Notes: generated from the letters alone by a model not told the origin. 64,000 nt of DNA from Pseudomonadota bacterium (GCA_003577275.1 QEVO01000001.1:970688-1034687), one strand, 5' to 3'; numbered from the stretch's first letter, positions 54,158-63,199 are shown. Program-made: numbers and translations.

Positions 54158-54664
54158 ATGTCGCTTACCCTTCTGCAAAGCAGCTTGACCGCCCTTCTGA
54201 TCGATGGCAATGCCCATTCGGCCAAGCTGATCACGGCGCTGATTCGCCAGTCGGGCATCGGCTCGGTTATGGTCGCCGCCAACGCGCAGGATGGTCTGCA
54301 GCTTTTGCGCTTAGGCTCGCCGGATGTGGTGGTGTGCGACTGGCGCAGCGACGCCAGCTCCCATCAGGATATTTTATGCTGCATTCGCGACCGCAATGCG
54401 CCTCACAACCCCCGCGTGCCGGTGGTCATCATGTCAAGCGAGCCGGAGTTGCGCCACGTGCTGCGCGCCCGCGACCTTGGCGCCACCGAATTCGTCGCCA
54501 AGCCGGTCTCGCAGCAGGCCATGCATCGGGCCTTGAAGTCGGCGTTGGAGCGGCCGCGGCCGTTCATCGATGAAAAATCGTTCTTCGGTCCCGACCGACG
54601 GCGAAAAAAGCAGCCCACCCCCCAGGAGCGCCGGGAGCGGCAGAAAGGAGATCTGGCGACCTAG
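54158..54664 (+). CDS. Receiver-only response regulator with GPDRRR tail, copy 1
   Basis: 168 residues: a CheY-like receiver with an Asp pocket (LLIDGN, Asp16), phosphoacceptor Asp61 in VVVCDWRSD, MSSE, and Lys115 in EFVAKPVS. The tail has FFGPDRRRKKQPTPQERRERQ, a motif often seen at the end of alphaproteobacterial single-domain receivers. No output domain is present. The partner kinase is not in the window. A degenerate paralogue follows 113 bp downstream. Confidence 0.85.
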   Translation: MSLTLLQSSLTALLIDGNAHSAKLITALIRQSGIGSVMVAANAQDGLQLLRLGSPDVVVCDWRSDASSHQDILCCIRDRNAPHNPRVPVVIMSSEPELRHVLRARDLGATEFVAKPVSQQAMHRALKSALERPRPFIDEKSFFGPDRRRKKQPTPQERRERQKGDLAT

Positions 54665-54777
54665 CGGCCGCCGCTCCTGCCCACCAGGTTAAGAAATGGG
54701 AAAAAATTTAACGATATTTTAAGCGTAGCGGCTGACCATAAAGCCGTAAGAATAGGCATATATAAACGCGCCGAAAA

Positions 54778-55299
54778 ATGAGCATGCCGTCATTCGCCGC
54801 TATTCGAATGCTGATTGTTGACCCCGACGCTAGCAACGCAAAGTCAGTGCTGGCGTTGCTGCGCGACTGCGGCGTGAAGGAGATAAACGTTTCGCAAACC
54901 ATACCGGACATGCTGCAGCACCTGGCGGCCCAGCGGGTGGATATTATCTTCTGCAACTGGGTTTCCAACAATCTGCCCGCGCTTGATCTCTTAAAGTGCG
55001 TGCGCAACCCCAAGGCGTCGCACAATTATCGCATACCGGTCATCATGATCGTCTCGCAACCGAGCATCGAGCAGATCACCACGGCGCGCGATCTTGGCGC
55101 CACGGAGTTTCTTGCCATGCCGCTCTCTTTGAAGGCGATGGAAAGAGTGCTGACTTCGTTGAAAATGCGTCCCCGGGATTTTATTGTCGATCCGGCCTAT
55201 ATCGGACCCGACCGCCGCCGGCGCAAGGTGGGTGTGGCAAAAGAGCGTCGCGGCAAATCCAAGATGACGGCGCAAAACAAAGAAACTGAAAAGGCCTAA
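54778..55299 (+). CDS. Degenerate receiver protein (pseudo-receiver), copy 2
   Basis: 173 residues collinear with copy 1: LIVDPDASN (Asp15), then IIFCNWVSN where Asn60 stands at the phosphoacceptor position, and EFLAMPLS where Met114 replaces the conserved Lys. The GPDRRRRKVGVAKERRG tail is kept. It therefore cannot be phosphorylated in the normal way and may act as a constitutive or antagonistic partner. Start is ATG 54778; 54784 is an alternative. It converges with the LuxR-type gene, 6 bp from its stop. Confidence 0.82.
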   Translation: MSMPSFAAIRMLIVDPDASNAKSVLALLRDCGVKEINVSQTIPDMLQHLAAQRVDIIFCNWVSNNLPALDLLKCVRNPKASHNYRIPVIMIVSQPSIEQITTARDLGATEFLAMPLSLKAMERVLTSLKMRPRDFIVDPAYIGPDRRRRKVGVAKERRGKSKMTAQNKETEKA

Positions 55300-55305
55300 G
55301 CCCCG

Positions 55306-56622
55306 TCAGTTCAGACCATTATCCATGGCCTCCAGATAGCCCATCACGCCGCGAAATCCCGATACTCCAAGCTTCCGGTAGATCGACCGCAAGTGATTGC
55401 GGACCGTAACCTCGCCGATATTGAATTTGGCGGCCAACACCGGCGTCGATAAGCCCGAGGCTCGCGCCTGCAAGATCTGACGTTCGCGCTTGGTCAATGG
55501 CAATACCGATATTTTTTGCGTCAGGTTGGATTTTCTCAACATTTGCCAGCGGGCTTTAAGGCCGCATTTTCCCAACGCTGCTGACAGGTGGTTGGCGACG
55601 GTGGCTGGCGAGATCGCCAGCCGCTTGGCGATCTCGGCATTTGTCAGACCTAAGGATGCCTCTCTGGCGATGAGGCTTTCCTGCCGCGTCAGATTGTAAT
55701 GATCAAAAGTTGCCGCCGCATCGATGGCGTCATTTGCCCGGCAAATGTGCAGGGAGAGGGCGCTTTCCTGGCCATAGGCAAGTTTTCTTATCTCCAGAGG
55801 CAGTTGCAGTCCCCACCGGTTGGCGTCGCTGAACGAGATCGTGACTTTAACGTGACGCTTATGCTCCGCTTCAAGAAGCTGGAGGCAAATTGGACGCAGA
55901 TCGGGGACGATCACCGGCTTTTGGCCCGAAGGTCTTTGAATATCGCGGATGATATCCTGTAGAAATGTCGATAACGACGGCAATCCGCAAATCAAGGCCA
56001 ATTGCCGATTGAGAATGATGAAATCCTGGTAGGGCAAGTCCCGACCGATTTCTGATAACAGCCAATCAAGCCGACGGTTTTTCTCATGGGCGTAAGCGCG
56101 ATCCACCGCGCCTTTCAGGAAGGGCGTTATGGTTTCTGCAAAGGTCTCGTCCCGGGGCGTGAAGGGTCCCGCGCCGCGGGAGCGCAGCATCACCAAGCAG
56201 CCGAACAAATGGCTGTCGATGGGAATGGAGATCACCATCGAGTGACGAAGGTCGCGCGGCTTCAACAAGGTGCGGTAAAATCGATCGCGGGGCTCCAATC
56301 CGACCGGCCAGATGAGTGATGAATTCAACACCTTCGGTCGGCCGAGTCGCCAATTTTCAATCAAATAAGGCCGGCCTGGATCCTCATGAAAATGACTGTG
56401 GTGGAGGGTGGGGTACTCATCGTCAATGCCGATGGTGCGTGTTTCCTCCAGCCGCCAACTTGGCGAGCTGGCGAGCAGGAACATCATGCATTTTGCGGGA
56501 ATGACGCCTTTGATCCGCTGCATGGAGGCATCCATCAGGTCGGACATGGAGCGGCATTCGAGGATCTCGGAACCGATGGAAACGATATGCTGGTAGTCCC
56601 TGTCATGCAGCGCGAAGCTCAT
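55306..56622 (-). CDS. Transcription regulator with GAF-like sensor and two tandem LuxR HTH domains
   Basis: 438 residues. The N-terminal half (about 1-180) resembles a GAF-type ligand domain (CMMFLLASSPSWRLEETRTIG, HSMVISIPIDSHLFGCLVML). Two LuxR/FixJ helix-turn-helix domains follow: the first at about 311-362 (LTRQESLIAREASLGLTNAEIAKRLAISPATVANHL) and the second at about 376-430 (LTKRERQILQARASGLSTPVLAAKFNIGEVTVRNHL). Two intact HTHs in one chain are uncommon. It is divergent from the TonB receptor and aco block; two TGATCAAA sites lie between, so it probably controls that block. Confidence 0.85.
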   Translation of the reverse strand: MSFALHDRDYQHIVSIGSEILECRSMSDLMDASMQRIKGVIPAKCMMFLLASSPSWRLEETRTIGIDDEYPTLHHSHFHEDPGRPYLIENWRLGRPKVLNSSLIWPVGLEPRDRFYRTLLKPRDLRHSMVISIPIDSHLFGCLVMLRSRGAGPFTPRDETFAETITPFLKGAVDRAYAHEKNRRLDWLLSEIGRDLPYQDFIILNRQLALICGLPSLSTFLQDIIRDIQRPSGQKPVIVPDLRPICLQLLEAEHKRHVKVTISFSDANRWGLQLPLEIRKLAYGQESALSLHICRANDAIDAAATFDHYNLTRQESLIAREASLGLTNAEIAKRLAISPATVANHLSAALGKCGLKARWQMLRKSNLTQKISVLPLTKRERQILQARASGLSTPVLAAKFNIGEVTVRNHLRSIYRKLGVSGFRGVMGYLEAMDNGLN

Positions 56623-56701
56623 AGCGTTCCCCCCGCATCCATCTTACGGCCAGCCTGCTATCCTGCCTCAACCATATCAGATGCTCGGCCCGCCCTCAAT
56701 C

Positions 56702-56731
56702 TGATCAAAACTTCCCGGAAAAATGATCAAA
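56702..56731. promoter_or_regulatory. Pair of TGATCAAA sites 22 bp apart, divergent promoter
   Basis: TGATCAAA at 56702-56709 and at 56724-56731 lie in the 202-bp gap between the tandem-HTH regulator and the TonB receptor. Each core TGATCA is itself palindromic. The 22-bp offset is about two turns, well suited to the two HTHs of the neighbouring regulator. A 6-bp hairpin CCGCCT/AGGCGG follows at 56734-56750. Confidence 0.55.
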
Positions 56732-56824
56732 CCCGCCTATTTGAGGCGGCCTTGGCCCATGGTCTAATAAATTACCTTAGGGGGCTGATAACCAGAAGAA
56801 TTCTTAAAAGTGAGAGGAAAGACC

Positions 56825-59053
56825 ATGCGGACATCAGGATTTTTATTCACACGGGGTACGACATCGACGGCCGCCTTATTGTGCGCCGCAGCAATGCCAT
56901 TTCTGGCTGCGCCCAGCCAGGCGCTCAGCCAGCAAGCGGAGATGGCGGCGCTGGAAGAGATCACCGTCACTGCCCGGAAAAGGGAGGAACGGCTGCAGGA
57001 TACGCCGGTTTCCATCGTCGCTTTTTCCAAGGATGAAATCGCCCAGCGCCAAATCGTCACCTTATCCGATATCACCCAGCACGCGCCCAATGTGCAGTTT
57101 AATCCCAGCGGCGTGGGCGGCAGGAATTCCGGCCAGGGCTTCATCCGCGGCGTCGGCCAGGTCGACTACCTGATGACCACCGACCCCGGCGTCGGCGTTT
57201 ACGTCGATGGCGTCTATCTCGCCCGCAGTCTGGGCAGCATTTTCGATCTTGTTGACATCGAGCGGATCGAAATTCTGCGTGGTCCGCAAGGCACCCTTTA
57301 TGGCAAGAACACCATCGGCGGCGCCATCAATATCGTCTCGGCCAAGCCCAGCCTGACCGAGTTTGGCGGCAGCATCGAAGGCAAGGTCGGCCGCTTCGAC
57401 CGCATCGACATGCGCGCCCGCGGGGAAGCGCCGCTGATCGCCGACAAGCTGGCGGCAAAGGTTGCCGTCAGCGCCCGCAGCGCCGATGGTTTTGGCGCCC
57501 GGCTCTTGACCGGGGAAGAGCAGGGGGACGAGGACAGCGCGGCCATCCAAGGGGTGCTGCGCTGGATGGCGTCCGATGACCTGGAGGTCACGCTGTCCTT
57601 CGATAAGACCCGGGTGCGCGAAAGATTCTCCCAGACGCACTTGGAAGAGATTTCCGCCGTACCGTTGGTGATGCTCTACAACATGTTCGTGGCTCCCTAT
57701 GACGATCGCTACATCACTGATGACCCCTACGAAAGCTACGCCACGGAAAATAATTTCAACAATCAGGATATTTGGGGAGTCAACGGCACGCTGGAGTGGA
57801 GCCTTGATGGCGTAACCTTGAAATCCATCACCGCCTATCGCCACTTGAAATCGCGGTTCGGCACCGACCCGGACGGCTCGCCAGAGACCATCGTCAATGA
57901 AGACGATTTCAATCGTCAGCGCCAGTTCACGCAGGAGCTGCAGCTTTCTGGTTTGTCCTTCAATGACCGTCTGAATTGGGTGATTGGCGGTTATTACCTC
58001 CATGAAAACGCCCATACCGATATTGAGGTTTTCCTCTATCCGGATCTTGTGCCGATCATTGGCCTGGATCTGTCGCGAATTATTGATTCGACGCAGATTA
58101 CCAAAAGCGCCTCGCTTTATGGTCAGGGCAGTTATGCTCTGACCGATCAGTTGAACGCCACGGTAGGCGTTCGCTATACGCACGAGAAAAAGGATTACAG
58201 CACGTCGCTCTATCTTTTCTTGAGCGATGTCTATCTGATTGAGCCGATGAGCCGCGATGATTCATGGAATTCCTTCTCGCCGAAGGTTGGTCTTGACTAT
58301 CGCTGGACCGAACATTTCATGACCTATATCTCCGCCGCCAGCGGCTTCAAAAGCGGCGGCTTTAATGGCCGCTCGACGGTCGCCAACGAAATTCTGCCCT
58401 ATGATCCGGAAAAGATGTGGAGTTATGAAGCCGGGTTCAAATCCGAATGGCTGGATAACCGCGTGCGCTTTAACGGCACTGTCTTCTACAACGATTATAA
58501 GGACATTCAATTCACCTTAAGCTCCGCCGATTCGGAAGGGGTGCAGGTGATCGTTGTTGATAACGCCGCAAAAGCCCGGGTTATGGGCGCGGAGTTTGAA
58601 TTGCTCGCCATGCCTGCGGAGGGCATGCTGTTGGCGGCCTCAGTCGGCATCATCGACGCGGAGTTCACCTCGGTCGAACCCGGCGCCTTGATCACCGAGG
58701 ACTCGCATTTTGCCTCGACGCCGAAATTTTCCTCATCGGTATCGGCGCAATATGCCGTACCGCTCAACGACTGGGGTCACCTTACGGTTCGCGGCGACTT
58801 CAGTTACCGCAGCAAGATTTATTACGAGGTGAACAACCTGCCGTCGGTCACCCAGAAAAGGTATGGCCTGTTGAACTTGCAAGCCTCATTGGAGCCGGCG
58901 GATAGCCGCTACAGCCTGACCCTGGCGGTCAATAACGTCACCAACAAGCGCTATAAAACATCAGCCGTCAGCGTGCTGGACAGCCTAGGTTTTGCATCCG
59001 CGCAATATGGCCGGCCGCGGGAATGGTCGCTGGCGGCCAAGGTCAATTTCTAG
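56825..59053 (+). CDS. TonB-dependent outer-membrane receptor
   Basis: 742 residues from ATG 56825, with AGAGGAAA just upstream. Signal peptide (ALLCAAAMPFLAAPSQA), TonB box (LEEITVTARKREE), plug with FIRGVGQVDYLMTTDPGVGVYVDGVYLAR and IEILRGPQGTLYGKNT, and a barrel ending LAAKVNF. Same subfamily as the receptor at 16506 (both have FIRGIGQ/DY..TTD..VGVYVDGVY), but without the STN domain. It is followed 22 bp later by three small envelope proteins and then by acoABC-like genes, so it probably imports their substrate. Confidence 0.92.
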   Translation: MRTSGFLFTRGTTSTAALLCAAAMPFLAAPSQALSQQAEMAALEEITVTARKREERLQDTPVSIVAFSKDEIAQRQIVTLSDITQHAPNVQFNPSGVGGRNSGQGFIRGVGQVDYLMTTDPGVGVYVDGVYLARSLGSIFDLVDIERIEILRGPQGTLYGKNTIGGAINIVSAKPSLTEFGGSIEGKVGRFDRIDMRARGEAPLIADKLAAKVAVSARSADGFGARLLTGEEQGDEDSAAIQGVLRWMASDDLEVTLSFDKTRVRERFSQTHLEEISAVPLVMLYNMFVAPYDDRYITDDPYESYATENNFNNQDIWGVNGTLEWSLDGVTLKSITAYRHLKSRFGTDPDGSPETIVNEDDFNRQRQFTQELQLSGLSFNDRLNWVIGGYYLHENAHTDIEVFLYPDLVPIIGLDLSRIIDSTQITKSASLYGQGSYALTDQLNATVGVRYTHEKKDYSTSLYLFLSDVYLIEPMSRDDSWNSFSPKVGLDYRWTEHFMTYISAASGFKSGGFNGRSTVANEILPYDPEKMWSYEAGFKSEWLDNRVRFNGTVFYNDYKDIQFTLSSADSEGVQVIVVDNAAKARVMGAEFELLAMPAEGMLLAASVGIIDAEFTSVEPGALITEDSHFASTPKFSSSVSAQYAVPLNDWGHLTVRGDFSYRSKIYYEVNNLPSVTQKRYGLLNLQASLEPADSRYSLTLAVNNVTNKRYKTSAVSVLDSLGFASAQYGRPREWSLAAKVNF

Positions 59054-59075
59054 CAATCAGACAGAGTATAACCAG

Positions 59076-59624
59076 ATGGCGAAGAATTGGCCCCGAAGCG
59101 GTTATGTCGTGCTTGGCATTGTAGTGGGGGCGGCGGCCATGGCGGCGATGCTCTCCATGCCGATGGTGGATCCGCCCGGGGCCGCCCCCCTCGCGCAGAT
59201 CGATGACAGCGGCCGCAGCGTCGAGACGTTCCGTGTTAGCGCTCAGGATATCCTGGCGGTAACCCATGATGGCGGCGGCGCGACACCGCTCTTTCCACAG
59301 GCCATCCAGCAAATAAAAGACCCCGCCTTGAGCGGCAGCGAAGTGGTGACGATGAAGGTACGGAATGCGCAAGGTACCATCATCGGCGTTGGCGCCAGAT
59401 ATGTCGCCATTGGCCATGATCCCGCCGCCCGGGACACCTACTGGACGCTGGTGCTGACGCTACGCGGCACGTTGGCCGCTCATTGCGCGCCAAGCGCCCC
59501 GGATCAGTGCGGCGCAGTGGTCGGCGGCACCGATGAATTCGCCGCTTTCCGAGGACGGATGATGGAGACCTCGGAAAATGGCGGGTATAGGCTTGTCCTG
59601 ACCAGTGAGGGGAGAATGGAATGA
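59076..59624 (+). CDS. Membrane-anchored AOC/dirigent-like barrel protein, paralogue 1
   Basis: 182 residues from ATG 59076. N-terminal anchor (YVVLGIVVGAAAMAAMLSMP, about 9-28) facing the periplasm. Beta-rich domain with VVTMKVRNAQGTIIGVGARYV, YWTLVLTLRGT and VVGGTDEFAAFRGRM. The last segment resembles the G.G.IxGGTGEFA...G signature of allene-oxide-cyclase and dirigent-type barrels. It is the most diverged of the three, lacking the GRG motif. It follows the receptor by 22 bp and overlaps paralogue 2 by ATGA. The fold assignment is inference. Confidence 0.7.
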   Translation: MAKNWPRSGYVVLGIVVGAAAMAAMLSMPMVDPPGAAPLAQIDDSGRSVETFRVSAQDILAVTHDGGGATPLFPQAIQQIKDPALSGSEVVTMKVRNAQGTIIGVGARYVAIGHDPAARDTYWTLVLTLRGTLAAHCAPSAPDQCGAVVGGTDEFAAFRGRMMETSENGGYRLVLTSEGRME

Positions 59625-60322
59625 TCTTCCTGAAGAACACGCTGCTGTTTCTGGGTGGGGTCATCCTGGGCGCGGCCTTGTTGGCGACGGGGCTCTACTA
59701 CTTCCCCTTTCCCCATGCCGCCAGAACGGAACGTATACTGCCGGCCTTTGAAGCCAGCGCCAAGGCGCCGGAGATTTTCCGCTACATGCTCTCCGACCAG
59801 ACAGATGGCGATGTGATATCGCTGGTCACCTCCGGCGCGCCGGCGATCTTTCCCATGATGCCGGCAACCGACCGCGTGCTCAGCGAACCCAACGTCAAGG
59901 ATGGCCTGGCGCTCATCAACAAGATGCGGGACGACGGCGGCAACATCGTCGCCATCGCCACTGAATTGGAATCCGGCCATGAGGGGAGCCGCCTGATCAA
60001 GGGCAAGGTCATGACCCACACCACCTGGACCGTGATCGCGCCGGGACGCGGCGCTTTGTTTCTCTATCAGGAGGAAGACAACTGGACCCTGTTCAAAAGA
60101 TTTGTGTTGCCCGGCTTGCTCTTCAACAAGTCCTGGCAGGGAAGCTGGAAAAACCTCAATACCCTGGGACCGCGCCCGGACGGCTACGGACAAGTCATCG
60201 GCGGCACGGGCGAGTTTGCCGGCAAGCGCGGCCATTTCATCGAATTTGCCGAATTACGGGATTTCTCGCCCGGCAAACAGCTTGCCGGCACCATGGAATT
60301 GCGCGTTGTTTTTGACGAATAA
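59621..60322 (+). CDS. Membrane-anchored AOC/dirigent-like barrel protein, paralogue 2
   Basis: 233 residues. ATG 59621 overlaps the previous stop (ATGA). N-terminal anchor (TLLFLGGVILGAALLATGLYYF). The domain has INKMRDDGGNIVAIATELE, TWTVIAPGRGALFLYQ, WQGSWKNLNTLGPRPDG and GQVIGGTGEFAGKRGHFIEF. These blocks line up with paralogue 3 over the whole domain. The FKRFVLPGLLFNKSW insertion is unique. No catalytic residues can be assigned. Confidence 0.72.
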   Translation: MIFLKNTLLFLGGVILGAALLATGLYYFPFPHAARTERILPAFEASAKAPEIFRYMLSDQTDGDVISLVTSGAPAIFPMMPATDRVLSEPNVKDGLALINKMRDDGGNIVAIATELESGHEGSRLIKGKVMTHTTWTVIAPGRGALFLYQEEDNWTLFKRFVLPGLLFNKSWQGSWKNLNTLGPRPDGYGQVIGGTGEFAGKRGHFIEFAELRDFSPGKQLAGTMELRVVFDE

Positions 60323-60338
60323 CTGCAAGGAGAGCGAG

Positions 60339-60989
60339 ATGCAGACAGCAAAATCTTGGGTGGTAGCCGTAGGGTTGGCGGCGCTTGTCCTGCCGGTTGG
60401 CGCAATAGCCCAGGCCAATAATATACCGGCCTACAGCCAGCCTGCGCCGGGCGAGAAGGTGTTGTCGTTCTTCGGCATCCTGCCCGATCACGGCGTGGCG
60501 CTGACCACCGGCGGCAAAATGCCGCTGCGCACCGGGCCGGAGGGCATTGCCCTTTTTACCGAGCCGGCGCTCAACAATACCCTGGCGCTGATCATGAAGC
60601 TCGCGGACGAGAACGGCAATGTCGTCGGCTTCGCCTCGGAGCTGGAAATTTTCCCTGGCGATCCGGCGGCGGCGGAAATTTCGTGGGATACGGCGTGGAC
60701 GCTATCCATTCCGGGGCGGGGCATGATTTTTCTGCACCAAATCGAACATTCCGGCGGGCTGGGTCCCAATATCGTCGATCCAACCATGAAATCGGGCAAA
60801 AATTGGGTGGGCGACTGGACGGTGACCACCACCGTGGGGCCGCTGCCCAGCGGCCGCGGTCGGATCGTCGGCGGCAGCGGCGAATTCGCCAACATCAAGG
60901 GCAGCTTTGTGGAAATCGACCGTCTGACCGGTTTTACCGTAGACGGCGTGATGTTCGGCAAGCTTGAGATTCGCCTATTTCTCGAATAG
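60339..60989 (+). CDS. Secreted AOC/dirigent-like barrel protein, paralogue 3
   Basis: 216 residues with a cleavable signal peptide (VVAVGLAALVLPVGAIAQA) instead of an anchor. Domain blocks: IMKLADENGNVVGFASELE, WTLSIPGRGMIFLHQIEH, WVGDWTVTTTVGPLPSG and RIVGGSGEFANIKGSFVEI. It is expected free in the periplasm. AAGGAGAG supports the ATG. It is the last gene before a hairpin terminator at 61016, so receptor plus three paralogues form one unit, with acoABC as the next. Confidence 0.72.
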   Translation: MQTAKSWVVAVGLAALVLPVGAIAQANNIPAYSQPAPGEKVLSFFGILPDHGVALTTGGKMPLRTGPEGIALFTEPALNNTLALIMKLADENGNVVGFASELEIFPGDPAAAEISWDTAWTLSIPGRGMIFLHQIEHSGGLGPNIVDPTMKSGKNWVGDWTVTTTVGPLPSGRGRIVGGSGEFANIKGSFVEIDRLTGFTVDGVMFGKLEIRLFLE

Positions 60990-61015
60990 AGCAGTGACCC
61001 TTGTCTGTGGCGAGT

Positions 61016-61051
61016 CGCCGCGGCCGGGAGGCCGCGGCGCAAGCCCTTTTT
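61016..61051 (+). terminator. GC-rich terminator after the barrel-protein genes
   Basis: CGCCGCGGCC (61016-61025) and GGCCGCGGCG (61030-61039) form a perfect 10-bp stem with a GGGA loop; CAAGCCC then TTTTT follows. The T-run is 7 nt from the stem, so efficiency may be partial and read-through into acoA is possible. Confidence 0.6.
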
Positions 61052-61194
61052 GAGTAGATTCCGTCGGTTACAGCTCGCCGCCGGCGGCCTATCGTTTTGC
61101 GCTATGGTCCAACGGTGCTTACCGCGGCTAAGGTAAGGGCGGCGGCGTGAGGTTTTTTGTTCTCGATCATTCAAGGGTAAAGGGAGGCGGTCCC

Positions 61195-62166
61195 GTGCAG
61201 TTAAGCCGTGAAGATTTATTGGACTCCTACCGCCGGATGCGCACCATCCGCGCCTTCGAGGACCGCCTCCACGACGAATTTGCGTTGGGCGGCATTCCCG
61301 GTTTCGTGCATCTCTACGCCGGGCAGGAGGCGTGCGCGGTGGGCATGTGCATGAATTTAACCGACGAGGATATGATCGGCTCCACCCATCGCGGCCATGG
61401 CCACTGCATCGCCAAGGGCTGCGACGTGGAAGCCATGATGCTGGAAATTTACGGCAAGAAGGGCGGACTTTGCGGCGGCAAGGGCGGTTCCATGCATATC
61501 GCCGATCTTTCCAAGGGCATGCTGGGGGCCAACGGCATCGTCGGCGGCAACCCGCCGTTGGCGGTGGGCGCGGCGCTGGCCGCCAAGACCTTGAACACGG
61601 GCAAGGTGGCGGTGTCCTTTGCCGGCGATGGCGCGTCCAATCAGGGCACCACGTTCGAGGCCATGAACATGGCGGTGGTGCTGCAACTGCCGGTGATCTT
61701 CGTCGTCGAGAACAACGGCTACGGTGAAGGCACCGGCGTGTCCTACGCCGTGGGGGCCAAGGATATCGCCCAGCGCGCCGCCGCCTTCGGCATGCCGGGG
61801 GTCAGCGTCGATGGCTCGGATTTTTTCACCGTCCATGAGGCAGCCCGCGAAGCGGTGGAGCGGGCGCGCGCCGGCGGCGGCCCCAGCGCCATCGAAATGC
61901 GCATCACCCGCTATTACGGTCATTTCGAGGGCGATCCGCAGCTCTATCGCGCGGCGGATGAGGTGCCTGGGTTGCGGGAGACCCTGGACTGCCTGAAAAA
62001 ATTCCGCCAGCGGGTGACCGAAAGCAAACTATTGGATATGTCGCAACTCGATACCATCGACGCCGAAGTTGCAGCGCTCATTGACCGCGCGGTGGCGAAA
62101 GCGAAAGCAGCAGAATTTCCCGGCGCGGCTGACCTGACAACCGACGTTTATGTGAAATACGCCTGA
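61195..62166 (+). CDS. acoA: Acetoin dehydrogenase-type E1 alpha
   Basis: 323 residues from GTG 61195, supported by AGGGAGG 7 nt upstream; an upstream GTG at 61147 would lack a ribosome site. Landmarks: YRRMRTIRAFEDRL, GFVHLYAGQEACAVGM, THRGHGHCIAKG, GGSMHIAD, and the TPP motif from GDGASNQGTTFEA to VIFVVENNGYGEGT. The enzyme class splits acetoin or related 2-oxo/acyloin substrates; pyruvate cannot be excluded. acoB follows 13 bp later. Confidence 0.88.
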   Translation: MQLSREDLLDSYRRMRTIRAFEDRLHDEFALGGIPGFVHLYAGQEACAVGMCMNLTDEDMIGSTHRGHGHCIAKGCDVEAMMLEIYGKKGGLCGGKGGSMHIADLSKGMLGANGIVGGNPPLAVGAALAAKTLNTGKVAVSFAGDGASNQGTTFEAMNMAVVLQLPVIFVVENNGYGEGTGVSYAVGAKDIAQRAAAFGMPGVSVDGSDFFTVHEAAREAVERARAGGGPSAIEMRITRYYGHFEGDPQLYRAADEVPGLRETLDCLKKFRQRVTESKLLDMSQLDTIDAEVAALIDRAVAKAKAAEFPGAADLTTDVYVKYA

Positions 62167-62179
62167 CGGAGCAAGAACG

Positions 62180-63193
62180 ATGGCGAAAAAAACCTTCCGG
62201 CAAGCGATCAATGAAACTCTTTTTCAAGAAATGCGCCGCGATCCGCGCGTCATCGTCATGGGCGAGGACGTGGCCGGCGGCCAGGGCGGCAGCGGCCAGA
62301 TCGATGCTTACGGCGGTCCCCTGGGCGTGACCAAGGGATTGATCGGTGAATTCGGCGCAAGTCGCGTCATCGATACGCCGATCACCGAATCCGCCATCAT
62401 GGGCGCGGCGGCGGGGGCGGCGGTCAATGGCTTGCGTCCGGTGGCGGAATTGATGTTTGTTGATTTCTTCGGCGTGTGTTTCGATCAGATTTATAACCAG
62501 GCCGCCAAGTTCCGCTACATGTTCGGCGGCAAGGCCAAGACGCCGCTGGTCATTCGCACCACCATCGGCGCGGGCTTTCGCGCCGCCGCGCAGCATTCGC
62601 AAACGCTTTATCCGATCTTTACCCATGTGCCGGGGTTGAAAGTGGTGATCCCGTCCAATGCGTATGACGCCAAGGGATTATTGACGCAGGCCATTCGCGA
62701 CGATGATCCGGTGATTTTTTGCGAGCACAAGCTTCTCTACGACACCACGGCGGACGTGCCGGACGATCCTTACGCCATTCCCTTCGGCGAGGCGGAGATC
62801 ACCCGCGACGGCGACGACGTGGCCATCGTCGCCTTCGGCCGCATGGTGCACTTCGCCAACGACGTGGCCGATAAGCTGGCCAAGGAAAAGATCAGCGTGC
62901 GGGTGATTGATCCGCGCACCACTTCGCCGTTGGATGAAGACACCATCATCGAAGCGGTTGAAGATACTGGACGTCTGGTGGTGGTGGATGAAAGCCCGCC
63001 GCGCTGCTCCATCGCCCGGGATATCGCCGGCTTGGCGGCGGAGCATGCCTTCGGCGCGCTCAAAGCGCCGATTGCCCAGGTCACTTGCCCGCATACGCCG
63101 GTGCCGTTCGCGCCGCCGCTGGAGGATTTATACATCCCCTCGCCGGAGAAGATCGAGGCGGCGGTGCGCCGGGTGCTCGCTTACAAAGGTTGA
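62180..63193 (+). CDS. acoB: Acetoin dehydrogenase-type E1 beta
   Basis: 337 residues. MGEDVAGGQGGSGQIDAYGG is a beta-subunit start of the acetoin/pyruvate type, followed by RVIDTPITESAIMGAAAGAAVNGLRPVAELMFVDFF and RTTIGAGFRAAAQHSQT. The C-terminal domain has VRVIDPRTTSPLDEDTII. It is distinct from the two branched-chain beta subunits at 22840 and 25829, which have LGEDVGYFGGVF. The E2 gene starts 6 bp after the stop. Confidence 0.9.
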   Translation: MAKKTFRQAINETLFQEMRRDPRVIVMGEDVAGGQGGSGQIDAYGGPLGVTKGLIGEFGASRVIDTPITESAIMGAAAGAAVNGLRPVAELMFVDFFGVCFDQIYNQAAKFRYMFGGKAKTPLVIRTTIGAGFRAAAQHSQTLYPIFTHVPGLKVVIPSNAYDAKGLLTQAIRDDDPVIFCEHKLLYDTTADVPDDPYAIPFGEAEITRDGDDVAIVAFGRMVHFANDVADKLAKEKISVRVIDPRTTSPLDEDTIIEAVEDTGRLVVVDESPPRCSIARDIAGLAAEHAFGALKAPIAQVTCPHTPVPFAPPLEDLYIPSPEKIEAAVRRVLAYKG

Positions 63194-63199
63194 TTGGTA

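Noticed and set aside
54097..54573. Plus-strand frame overlapping the first receiver gene
   Set aside because: It is a shifted reading of the receiver gene, whose motifs are all in the other frame.
61147..61194. 16 extra N-terminal codons of acoA from GTG 61147
   Set aside because: No ribosome-binding site precedes 61147, whereas AGGGAGG lies 7 nt before GTG 61195 and homologous sequence starts there.
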